From Branchiostoma floridae (lineage: Eukaryota > Chordata > Leptocardii > Amphioxiformes > Branchiostomatidae), in contig NC_049986.1 in the NCBI RefSeq assembly GCF_000003815.2, forward strand, positions 19,473,027 to 19,537,026: 64,000 nucleotides of DNA, in the 5' to 3' direction. A model generated the notes under the pieces. It had not been told where the DNA came from. It did not search any database and worked only from the letters and a program-made list of their open reading frames with translations. The position numbers and the translations under genes are program-made. Positions 57,001 through 64,000 of the stretch are shown piece by piece. Position 1 is the first letter of the stretch. The number at the start of each line of letters is the position of its first letter.

Positions 57001-60000
57001 CGTAAGCAAGTAAGTTTAATTTTGGTTGTGTACAAGAATTCTCATATAGACTATAAAGTGTTTTTGTTGTGCAATTCCAGGACAATGTAATACGAGACGA
57101 GATATGTACTCGAGATACACATGATTAATGACTATTTACATGATGGGTCANNNNNNNNNNNNNNNNNNNNNNNNNNNNNNNNNNNNNNNNNNNNNNNNNN
57201 NNNNNNNNNNNNNNNNNNNNNNNNNNNNNNNNNNNNNNNNNNNNNNNNNNATGATGGGTCATTACCTAGACGGGGCTGATACCGACTTTCAACCACGTTT
57301 GACCCGTTGAACACTTTGACACTGTTAGTCACGTATTCAGAAGCACTCCGGTCCGTTGTATTGCTTATGTTTAAGACCATAGGACTGTCGTACGCACAAT
57401 ACGCACCTCGTACGTATCTCAATCGTTTTCTGTCTGTGCTAGTTACACAGGCATACAAACAATACGGCCTAATATTGACGGACTCTAATACAGACCACGT
57501 ACGGACTTGAACATACACGCGCGTGTGGCTTCTTTACTCACTCGGGAGATGGACCTTTTTGTGACCCTCTGACGTAACAGGTTGTCGATGGTGACGTACT
57601 TCCCGTCCCCGAGAAGAACAGCCTCACTTCCGGTTATGGGTCTCCCGAAGGCGTGTTCGTACAGAAACCTGTGGAGCAGAAACAGTTTTATTTAGTTAAC
57701 GTGATCTTGAAACAGTTTAGTTCACTAAGGAGCTAATCATTCCACTTGCTGTGACAGGCACCATGTATAGTATTTGTGTGACAAGGGGTACCAAGCTTCA
57801 GTTAGGGCCGTCCCTCGTATAGGACGTTGAAGGAGAGCCACACCACAAGCACGTTAAAAAAAACCATCAAAAGAATAGGAGTCGTTTTCGGTGTAAGTGG
57901 ATCAAATAAATCTGGATTTGCATCTTGTACTCTTCATCGTGTATATTCGGACTGTGTTACGCCATTAGGTGGATACTGGGTATTCACAACAAACAAACAA
58001 ACAAACTTACTTGAGGAACCTCTTCTGTTTCTCGTCCTCACTGACGACATCCAGAAGACCCAGCCCGAGGTACTGCCCGATGGACCGGAGCATGAAGATC
58101 TTGGAGAACAGTTCCCGCAACGGGACGCCCTGGTTCGCTGGAGAAAACACAGAACATTTATAGAAAGTTTATTGCAAATTCTTGCCCGTGAGACTACTGC
58201 AGGTAACATGAAAGGTTTACAAATAGTGTAAAACAATATAGCAAGTGTCTATTCGAGTCTAAAAGCTTAGACGCTAGATTCTGGATTATTTGGCTAGTGT
58301 TGGACTTCTTTTCCGACATAGAACAGGTAGCTTTGTAGTTCAAATTAGAGCCCCTATATGGCTTGAAAAGACTATTTTCACCTTTCCCTACTTTTATATT
58401 ACCCCACCTACCGGAGCAAAATACCACCTACAAATCGCGAAAATGAGGGCACTGTAAGAACCTGCTATGCTTACTGACGGCAGACTTCAAAGATAGAGGA
58501 CTAGGGCCATTGCGGTCAGAAAGAAAACTACGGGAGCTTATAATAGGAAGCTCGTGATGAACAGGATGAAGTGGAGAGAGTTGAAGATAACTGATGAAGC
58601 CATGCTGCCCTGTACTTGCCGGCCACCGTAGCCCTACCACTGCAGCAGTAGAACACACTTACCTGTACAGAATCGCCGCACGTAGTACCCGGTGGTCTGC
58701 CCGTGAATCAACTCCGTCTCCTCAAACCTGCCGCGGGTACACACAAGATCCATCTCGTGCCCATGCTCGAACCTGACGTAATAGTCTCGTTCCCCGGTGT
58801 TCACCTTGTAGATGAGGATACCTTTCACGAATTCTACCTGAAATAAAAAAAAACATCGAAAATATGAAATATCATCCAATATTTCTAATCTGGCAGCCAT
58901 TATTCTGGTGACAGTTACAAAATGGTATAAAACATCTTGCATTCTACGCCTCCGTATCTTCGACGATGTTTTATACCAATTTGTAAAACATCTTGCATCC
59001 TACGATATGATGTGTTAGTACATTTCGTGATAGCATGTATGTTTTGATAAGAATAATTGACTGTAGATATTTGTTTAAAGATTCTAGGATGTCCCAATTT
59101 TACGTTAACGGATGATGCCATATCTTTGTATGGTACACTTTAAGTACACCAACGCCGTCATGTTTCGTAGCGTACAGAATTAGTTTTCTAGGACTAGGCT
59201 TAGAATTTCTTAACGATTGTGTCATACATTCGTAAACATAACTTTTTGACTCCCCTCCCCAAGTCCGATGTCGACTGATCAGCAATATGCATATGACATC
59301 GATCGCTTTACGAATGGCAACGAAAGCTCGAGAGATGGAAACGCTCAGTGTCACCTACCTTGTCACCGAACAAGCTTTCTACCATGTCGTCGGTCATGTC
59401 GTGGTCGTGGTGTCCCGTCACGTAAAACACCCGAATTCCTGCTTCGGCAATCTTCGCCACCCGCTCGGCAAACTCTCGGATGAGCTCGTCTTCCGACCAC
59501 TCCAGCTGGCAGATTTCGGGTGCCCTTGGGTTCTGGTTGACCGGCCAGGTCACCAGGTCAAACACGTCCCCGAGTAGCACCAACGTGTGTACGGTCCCGT
59601 CTTCCGGCACCTCCGTAAGAACTTCTAACAGTCTACGGACGTTATCCTCCACACACTGGCAAGATCCGAAGTGGATGTCACTGATAACAAGGATTTCACG
59701 TTTCAGAACGTCTGTAAAATCCGCCTCGACAACTTTGACCTCCTGCGACCAATTTCCTTCAGGAGGCGTGTACATGTCTTCACCCCGGCTCGCTTTCTTA
59801 CACGGCCACTCCAAGACGTTTTCTTTCTTGGGTCGTCCGTTCTTCTTAAGGTTGCTAAAGATTCCTTCCAGAATTTTTAAGGCTTCCGGGTATCGCATCG
59901 TGACGGAGAAGTTCGATCGCCCCTTTTTGTTGTCTGCCGTGTCCGTGGCGAAGTCGGGGTGGGTTGCTGAGGTCAGGCGTTTGAGTTTGGAGCTGGGAAC

Positions 60001-60553
60001 TGGTTGGTGGCTCTCCGATAGTTCCACACCTCGTTTGATGGCTTGGACCTGCTTGAGGTAGATGTCTATGATCGCCAGCGCCAGGTTGTGGTCTACCTTC
60101 CTTTCTCCGCCCTGAATCAACCCGGAAATAAACAATACTGTACGATTAGGCTCTCTCCCTGAGGGCGTTGCAAAAATGTCAATAAAGCAGCAAAATTAGA
60201 CAAGCCAATTGCGGTAACAAGGGGTGTGCATAGCTTTGTTTTAAACAGTATATCAGTCCGATGTTAGCTAGTAAAACATAAAAGGTGTTCTGCTAAGTTT
60301 GACAAGAAAGACAAACACTATGTACTGAATTCGCTATAGAGAGAGACTATATATACAACGTACACAACAGCGATTTGGGACAATAGCCACTCCATTCTGC
60401 GGTAACCTCGCTAAATCGTGACAATATAACCTAAAGGCTTAAACAGGTGTCCACCTACCAATTTGTCAGAATATACCTAGTTTTCCTGTTGTCTTAAGCT
60501 CTTGAACATCTTACCTTTGCACTGTCGGCTTCTTGAGACGAAGAACAACCCAT
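48017..60553 (-). CDS. Calcineurin-like metallophosphoesterase, probably lipid-anchored (499 aa)
   Basis: Seven exons: 60515-60553, 59359-60111, 58663-58837, 58011-58137, 57542-57668, 56362-56553 and 48017-48103. All phases agree (1500 nt). Metallophosphoesterase motifs occur in order: SDIHFG (D158, H160), LLGDVFD (D195), GHHDHDM (246-252, where most relatives have GNHD), FEHGHEMD (287-294) and LAHTHYW (usual GHTH, 438-444), then LYANSGAW. Predicted role: hydrolysis of a phosphate ester at a two-metal site; substrate unknown. The N-terminus MGCSSSQ fits N-myristoylation at Gly2 plus palmitoylation at Cys3, implying membrane attachment. The last exon (VTYVKIVPPAEEDGIVEVVS) fits as the final beta strand. 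It is separated by an 8.26-kb intron filled by a transposon. If the donor at 56361 is not used, the frame reads on to TAG at 56323. Confidence 0.85.
48545..49366. repeat. Left subterminal repeats with GGTAACGTAAGTCA motifs
   Basis: Two diverged direct repeats of roughly 350 bp (about 48545-48880 and 48905-49218) share cctaaaattgtac, gtgcagacaaaactRgcgat and actacttcac-type blocks. Each ends in the motif. Motif copies: 48846-48859, 48867-48880, 49206-49219 and 49351-49364, plus a partial gggtaacgttt at 48966. The motif is better conserved than the sequence around it. Confidence 0.75.
49504..51102 (-). CDS. Putative DDE/RNase-H-like transposase (532 aa)
   Basis: An uninterrupted ORF on the minus strand. 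Acidic motifs sit in an order typical of RNase-H-fold transposases: IQMDFAENY (D186), YIHYWTDSPSSQYRNK (D270) and NYFEAGHGKGPCDGVGG (E302). A Cys/His group lies at CFLSRNTCLCTKH (57-69). A zinc-ribbon-like cluster CYCERC...C lies at 400-417. The tail, about 440-505 (DDYVAAVYDSNWYVGVVEDV, then a KWPRR and LW strand), resembles an SH3/Tudor-like barrel. Overlapping its ATG, a minus ORF at 51099-51332 ends ITPG-TGA, so an upstream exon or frameshifted N-terminus is possible. The reading frame is intact, implying recent activity or selection. Catalytic residues are my assignment. I recall similar GHGKGPCDG proteins in animal genomes but cannot name the superfamily. Confidence 0.7.
   Translation of the reverse strand: MMPGKNDCKKVGKEKLQVRVLSNYLSTLRDKFEGETGIKISLSHFAKMRPQNMKLACFLSRNTCLCTKHQNFALKLKTLKQYNCVKTTNPDNFLQAFPDADKVESLLSNLPPDGNIKYDEWKRVEVDGKKKMKIVTSEVETTAFCAKFKEEVPHFRQHVARANEQYSQLKTLKENLDQNHIVIQMDFAENYKVKSNDEIQSAYWNCDMVTLHPTVIYYKSENGELHHESICVVSDELGHNAATVFAILKRVVPEVKQRHPHLKYIHYWTDSPSSQYRNKTMFSILSDHESLFGVPACWNYFEAGHGKGPCDGVGGTAKRMADQAVNHQETTIQDAHDFYKWASQQEKSAIKYMFVHKAECQESQAYLAEKYGQVKAIPGTMSFHAVVGRLGEIESRSTTCYCERCFDTNGFRTSTTCKWETQKISTKTGPTAAEASATIQIDDYVAAVYDSNWYVGVVEDVDDGEYCVRFMQQAGQKFKWPRRKDDLWIEPADVLCVVEKPQATGKSQRMFTFSEATLTHIEECYASKVSQK
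51103..53823. other. Transposon interior upstream of its ORF; diverged direct repeat
   Basis: About 51590-51890 and 52190-52520 are diverged direct repeats: acagacacaacccgg versus taaacacaacccgg, cacacacacatac tracts, then cggtgtgtctgttcctgtcctgta versus ggcgtgtctagtcctgtccta. Each holds minus-strand donor-like sites (for example cgcg/gtaag complements at about 52215 and 52440). They may be alternative promoters or leader exons of the transposase gene (inference). No other ORF is convincing. Confidence 0.45.
53824..54567. other. Assembly gap (744 N)
   Basis: A run of N inside the transposon; the left flank is GC-rich (ctcgcgcgggcccgcttgtg). ORFs spanning it are meaningless. Confidence 0.95.
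54739..55634. repeat. Right subterminal cluster of the same 14-bp motif
   Basis: Copies: 54739-54752 and 54899-54912 (as the complement, tgacttacgttacc type), then 55257-55270, 55275-55288, 55428-55440 and 55618-55631 in the + orientation. Spacing is irregular. The intervening sequence shares little with the left cluster apart from the motif. Confidence 0.75.
56190..56275 (-). pseudogene. Degraded copy of the phosphoesterase exon end
   Basis: On the minus strand GCRGQDILYANNGACSW (around 56200-56250) mirrors GARGQEVLYANSGAW in exon 56362-56553. It has a 6-nt insertion before the Trp and no donor in the expected place. It lies about 150 bp downstream of the real exon end, just outside the transposon. 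Confidence 0.65.
56519..56715 (-). repeat. Tandem duplication over the acceptor of exon 56362-56553
   Basis: The block catcaccatSttcatcgtct, followed by catcagRgccattctRcatgga-type text and then gaacgact, occurs at about 56521-56594 and 56632-56711, about 110 bp apart. The exon start (minus NGSDETM) is therefore duplicated upstream as GPDETMKMVMVMQN. In the upstream copy the acceptor ctacag is replaced by ctgcat, which destroys the AG. Only the copy at 56553 is usable. Confidence 0.8.
56965..57010 (+). mobile_element. Second Penelope-like, hammerhead-like core
   Basis: ctctgaggaaggtgtctgat, then agacaccgaaacg. A perfect 6-bp stem ggtgtc/gacacc with loop tgata lies between a CTGAGGA (consensus CTGATGA, one change) and GAAAC. 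The changed invariant U makes self-cleavage unlikely. Same relic type as 37757-37788. Confidence 0.45.
57151..57250. other. Assembly gap (100 N) with duplicated flanks
   Basis: The 11 bases before the gap (atgatgggtca, 57140-57150) are repeated immediately after it (57251-57261). The gap may be false, with overlapping contig ends left unmerged. Confidence 0.85.
58920..59010. repeat. Hairpin plus direct repeat in a phosphoesterase intron
   Basis: tggtataaaacatcttgcat at about 58922 is followed by the complement gatgttttatacca at about 58964-58977 and by a second direct copy (gtaaaacatcttgcatcctacg) at about 58981-59003. Confidence 0.75.
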
Positions 60554-62802
60554 CCTGCGAGCTCTTGTCGTCCACACAGGTGTTCTACTGCGACGCGCTC
60601 TTCCGAAATATTAGACAAACATCGTCTGACGTCTGAAGTAACTTAGTGTTTATTATGACAGCGGCATCTGTTACCAGGGACACTCGTCTTAGTGCTGTGC
60701 GCCGTCCTGCAAGCTTCCATTAAGGGCGAAAGTTTAATTACTCGGAACGATTAAATGGCCGGCGCTTAGTGAGTCACTGAGGGACAATCACTGCTACTTT
60801 CGGGCGTACCATCCTTCCGATTTACAAGGTAGAAGAGGACAAACTTAAAAGAAATAGTTGAAATTAGAGAAAGTTTTGATAAGCGGGTAATCCTGTTGGT
60901 GTATGTGGCTATGATATATATCACATTTCTAGGTGTGGCGTTTGCACGCGCCCATCTTCTTTGTTTGTGTATGAGATACACTAAACTGTTACACACCTGA
61001 TATCCGCCGTACAGTAATCACGACACGGTGGCTGGGTATGGACAATAGAGATGTCCTGTTGGACAAATCCACGCAGTGGGATTATTTGTGCCCGTTTGTC
61101 TCCCTTTGGCCGGCTGTACTCCTTGGCCAGCTTTGATACAGTCTTATGATACCGTAGAATCTGCTTGGAAACTATAATTAGGTAAGGTTTCAATATGGGT
61201 TCCTTGAAGGTTTAACATTAAAGTGATTGTTCCTACACTTTCGTAAATGGACAGCACGTACTCACTGAGACAGGTACAAAGCCCTAGAATCGAACCACCT
61301 ATATCCTTTTCTACATGCCCGTCTTACAAGTGGTCGTTGCCACTTGAAACGGTCGTCACTGTATCAATGACCGGTCGATACCATATCAGAGAGTTTCAGG
61401 GGGAAGACGAAAAGAGGGAAGACGCAAAACGTATTTGTTTTGATCATGTGCCATATTTTAATTCCAATGTTTACAAGTCACTATTACGTATTAGAACACG
61501 CACCGATCAGGATACGGTAAGGAATCAGCAAGAAATGATCATAGCAAACTACAGTATAACTTATTATAAGTAGCAAATCAGAACCACCTATATGGAAGCT
61601 ATAAATGTGTAAGGTAGTGCCTTTTACAAGACCTTAGGAGTTATTGAAGCGACTAACTGCTTAATCCAGTCTATTATGGGGTACGTTTTCAACGGGAGCA
61701 AATGTGGAACACGGGGTTAGAAAACTAATCTTCAAGATTAACCCTAAAACATCTGCATTCTGCTTTACAATAGCAGTTTGGATAAAAACAAAAGCCTTGT
61801 GAAAAAGGTTCTTTTGAAGATGAAACCAAACTCGACTGTAATCCAAGCCTTTATGTGTGGTAATTCTACTAAATCCGCCTGGAAACCCAGACTTTCGAAC
61901 ACTGCCTTTCTCAAATATTGACATTACAAGCGTCCTTGAGTCATGGTATGGTTTACTTGTACCCATGTGTAACACCAAAAAAAGTCGCTATATTCTAAGG
62001 TACATGTAGTTCGTCTACTTTCCTGTTTTGGTGCAGTTGTGGCATATGGATTGTGCTTCTGTATGCAGTCTCTTTGATAAATGGTCCAGACTAGGCTAGA
62101 CACACACAGGTAGTACGACTGCTATCATAGATAATGTATCACAGATAGTACGACTGCTAGTCTAGCAAGTAAACACAGATCGTCTCCGTATCGAAAGATA
62201 TCTGTATCTTGTGTTGTGTTGTCTGTATAACCTCGTTCGAAAAACAAACCTCATGTATCGTAAACCAAATGCTATTATGAAACAACCTTTTTGACACAAT
62301 CAAAACAATATTTCCAACTTTTCACCAGTTTGTAGACCTCAAAAAAACTATATTTCTGTTAAAATCACAGAACCCACTAATCATTAAAGAAGTGGGACTT
62401 TTCATCAGCCACTGCCTCCAAAGAAGTCAAACCTCCCAGTAAAAAATGTAGAACCACGTACATAGATAGCTGACGTGTGTGTATATAGAATAGACACTTG
62501 TTACTTTTTACTGTCTGTATCATTGCAATTAGCCTAAGGGCATGGATTTGCAAATAAATAAACAAAAAAAATTATTGTATACTGTACAGTTGGCAGGGCT
62601 AGCCCTTGATAATAGCCTCCAGTGACATAGCAGGATTGGAACCAGAGACCTCTCAGTCCCGAGCCATTCCTGCTGCCACTGTGCCATGCGATAAGCTGTC
62701 GTATGCCCAGAAGGTTCGGTATCAAGACAGGGAGAGACAAAACCACCCCCCAACCACACCCTCAAAAGGGTTAAGAGCAGTCCCATTCTGCTTCAAATTG
62801 TA
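60554..62802. other. Intergenic, includes phosphoesterase promoter side
   Basis: Upstream of the minus ATG at 60551-60553. It contains a half copy of the 41781 MITE family (tttgatacagtcttatgata and taccgtagaatctgcttgga, about 61131-61170). A tRNA-like SINE is at 62625-62690. The + frame at 61247-61573 has no splice or domain support. No gene was recognised. Confidence 0.45.
62620..62695 (-). repeat. tRNA-derived SINE-like sequence
   Basis: On the minus strand, a box A-like tggcacagtggcagcagg (62668-62685) is followed by a box B-like ggttccaatcctgc (62630-62643), at tRNA-like spacing. Confidence 0.65.
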
Positions 62803-62974
62803 TCAGTAGATCCATTTCCATGATTTTACAGCTATATGTTTTCTCATATGTTTGGTTAGGTAAGGTCTGGTAGAAGTTCTGAACCCGCACTCTCCACACA
62901 AGTAGTGATCTAATCGATGTGTTTTTATGTGTCGATGCAAGTCACCTTTCTGTACATCCGAATAGTCACACTAG
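62803..62974 (-). pseudogene. Two out-of-frame zinc-finger relics after the stop
   Basis: In another frame the sequence continues as two more fingers (KCD-stop-CDYSDVQKGDLHRHIKTH, then CGECGFRTSTRPYLTKHMRKH) to TGA at 62803-62805. One extra base in the linker (GGCGAAACCTTCCCAC) shifts the frame, and a TAG replaces a codon between the first finger's cysteines. The intact frame of the rest suggests a fairly recent C-terminal truncation. Confidence 0.8.
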
Positions 62975-64000
62975 TCACATTTGTGGGAAGGTTTCGCCTG
63001 TATGTGTTCTCAAATGTACGGTTAGGCTAGACCTATCAGCCGTCCTGTACCCGCACTCCCCACACATGAAAGGTTTCTCTCCGGTGTGCAGAGTCACGTG
63101 TCGGTTCAAATTATCTTTTCGTACAGTTGAATAGTCGCACAGTTCACAGTTAAAGGGTTTCTGGCCTGTAGTATGTGTCCTCATGTGTCGGGATAGGGAA
63201 GTCTTATCACCCGTCCTGAATCCGCACTCACAACACGTGTAGGGTTTGTCTCCAGTGTGCTTATTAGCCACGTGTCGGCTCAAATCGTCTTTCCTTGCAG
63301 TAGAATATTTGCACTGGTCACATTTATAGGGTTTTTCACCTGTATGCTTTCTCATATGTGTGGTAAGGTACGATTTGGTAGTAGTCCTGTACCCACACTC
63401 CCCACACATGTAGGGTTTGTCTCCAGTGTGATTAGCCATGTGTCTCTTTAAATTGCATTCCTGTGCAGCAGAATAGTCGCACTTGTCACATTTGTAGGGT
63501 TTCTCACCTGTGTGTTTTCTCATATGTAAGGTCAGGCTAGACCTATTAGCTGTCCTGTGCCCGCACTCCCCACACATGTAGGGTTTAACCCCAGTGTGTT
63601 TCGCCATGTGTCGCTTTAAACTGTATTCCTGTGCAGCAGAATAGTCGCACTCCCCACACATGTAGGGTTTAACCCCAGTGTGCTTGGCCATGTGTCGCTT
63701 TAAATTGTATTCCTGTGCAGCAGAATAGTCGCACTTCTCACATTTGTAGGGTTTCTCACCTGTATGTTTTCTGATATGCTTTACAAAGTCAGATTTTGAA
63801 TCTGTTCCAAAGTCACAATCCACACATACATGCATGAGGCATTTGCCTTCACGAGTATGTTGTTTTTTCCCATGTCTGCATTGGCTAGATTGAGTATGCT
63901 TTCTCTTTATATGTTTTCGTAGACAAGACATGTCAGCCAACCTGTATCCACATTCCCCACACTGGTATGGTTTGTCTCCAGTGTGTCTAGCTATATGTCG
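62975..64000 (-). CDS. C2H2 zinc-finger array protein, 5' part beyond window
   Basis: The frame is open from the window edge to TGA at 62975-62977. At least eleven C2H2 fingers are visible, most joined by HTGEKP, HTGVKP or HTGDKP linkers. They alternate between two types, CGECGYRT...S-LT-HMRKH and C-KCDYSAAQE-NLKRHMAKH, which suggests growth by duplication of a two-finger unit; fingers 3 and 4 are near-identical at DNA level too. The role is probably sequence-specific DNA binding in the nucleus. No KRAB, BTB or other N-terminal domain is in view. An interfinger insert (SSQCRHGKKQHTREGKCLM) separates fingers 1 and 2. The array ends abnormally (HTGETFPQM) because of a frameshift. Confidence 0.88.
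   Translation of the reverse strand, partial: RHIARHTGDKPYQCGECGYRLADMSCLRKHIKRKHTQSSQCRHGKKQHTREGKCLMHVCVDCDFGTDSKSDFVKHIRKHTGEKPYKCEKCDYSAAQEYNLKRHMAKHTGVKPYMCGECDYSAAQEYSLKRHMAKHTGVKPYMCGECGHRTANRSSLTLHMRKHTGEKPYKCDKCDYSAAQECNLKRHMANHTGDKPYMCGECGYRTTTKSYLTTHMRKHTGEKPYKCDQCKYSTARKDDLSRHVANKHTGDKPYTCCECGFRTGDKTSLSRHMRTHTTGQKPFNCELCDYSTVRKDNLNRHVTLHTGEKPFMCGECGYRTADRSSLTVHLRTHTGETFPQM

Noticed and set aside
59480-60061. 193-residue + strand ORF
   Set aside because: Antisense shadow of the phosphoesterase exon with the DIH and GDVFD motifs.
61247-61573. 108-residue + strand ORF
   Set aside because: No recognisable motif, splice context or neighbouring exons; composition like surrounding non-coding sequence.

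Overview
This is a eukaryotic window with intron-rich genes. It carries GT-AG introns, a nuclear tRNA gene, microsatellites, many short inverted-repeat elements, tRNA-derived repeats and four runs of N. The mix of a vertebrate-type GARNL3 gene with shuffled Sushi, EGF and fibrinogen-like exons points to an invertebrate deuterostome. A lancelet (Branchiostoma) is the best guess, but the species call is inference.

Layout. (1) 571-4739 (+): the last seven coding exons of GARNL3, a Rap/Ran-GAP protein with a citron-homology (CNH) domain, followed by its 3' UTR. The locus has a broken exon copy and a 127-bp tandem repeat that duplicates an exon end with its splice donor. (2) 5.7-10.9 kb: intergenic, with two large tetranucleotide tracts. 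(3) 10886-13773 (+): a small three-exon gene with a HYLS1-box-like motif, interrupted by a palindromic TA-flanked element. A tRNA-Ala(UGC) lies at 14415-14486 (-). (4) 15829-35006 (-): a 30-exon gene whose phases all join into a 1310-residue type II membrane protein. Its order is cytoplasmic tail, transmembrane helix, Sushi modules, four EGF modules and a contactin-associated-protein-like fibrinogen-type domain. (5) 35-48 kb: repeat-rich, with several related MITEs, a minus-strand ORF with an in-frame stop at 39.5-40.1 kb, a 310-residue orphan ORF and a possible small secreted peptide. (6) 48017-60553 (-): a seven-exon, 499-residue calcineurin-like metallophosphoesterase that starts MGCSSS and is therefore probably lipid-anchored. 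(7) 62975-64000 (-): an array of at least eleven C2H2 zinc fingers that runs off the window. It has a frameshift and stop near its 3' end.

The most unusual object is in the last intron of the phosphoesterase gene. A roughly 7.9-kb element (about 48251-56152) fills almost the whole 8.26-kb intron. It has inverted ends sharing a 30-bp block with one mismatch, and an intact 532-residue RNase-H/DDE-like protein with a zinc-knuckle-like cluster and an SH3/Tudor-like tail. About nine copies of a 14-bp motif, GGTAACGTAAGTCA, cluster near both ends. It looks like a large DNA transposon with subterminal transposase-binding sites, of a family I cannot name.

Partial tandem duplication of exon ends recurs in three unrelated genes here (GARNL3, the Sushi/EGF gene and the phosphoesterase). 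All coordinates and phases were read by eye from the sequence; no alignment or transcript evidence was available.
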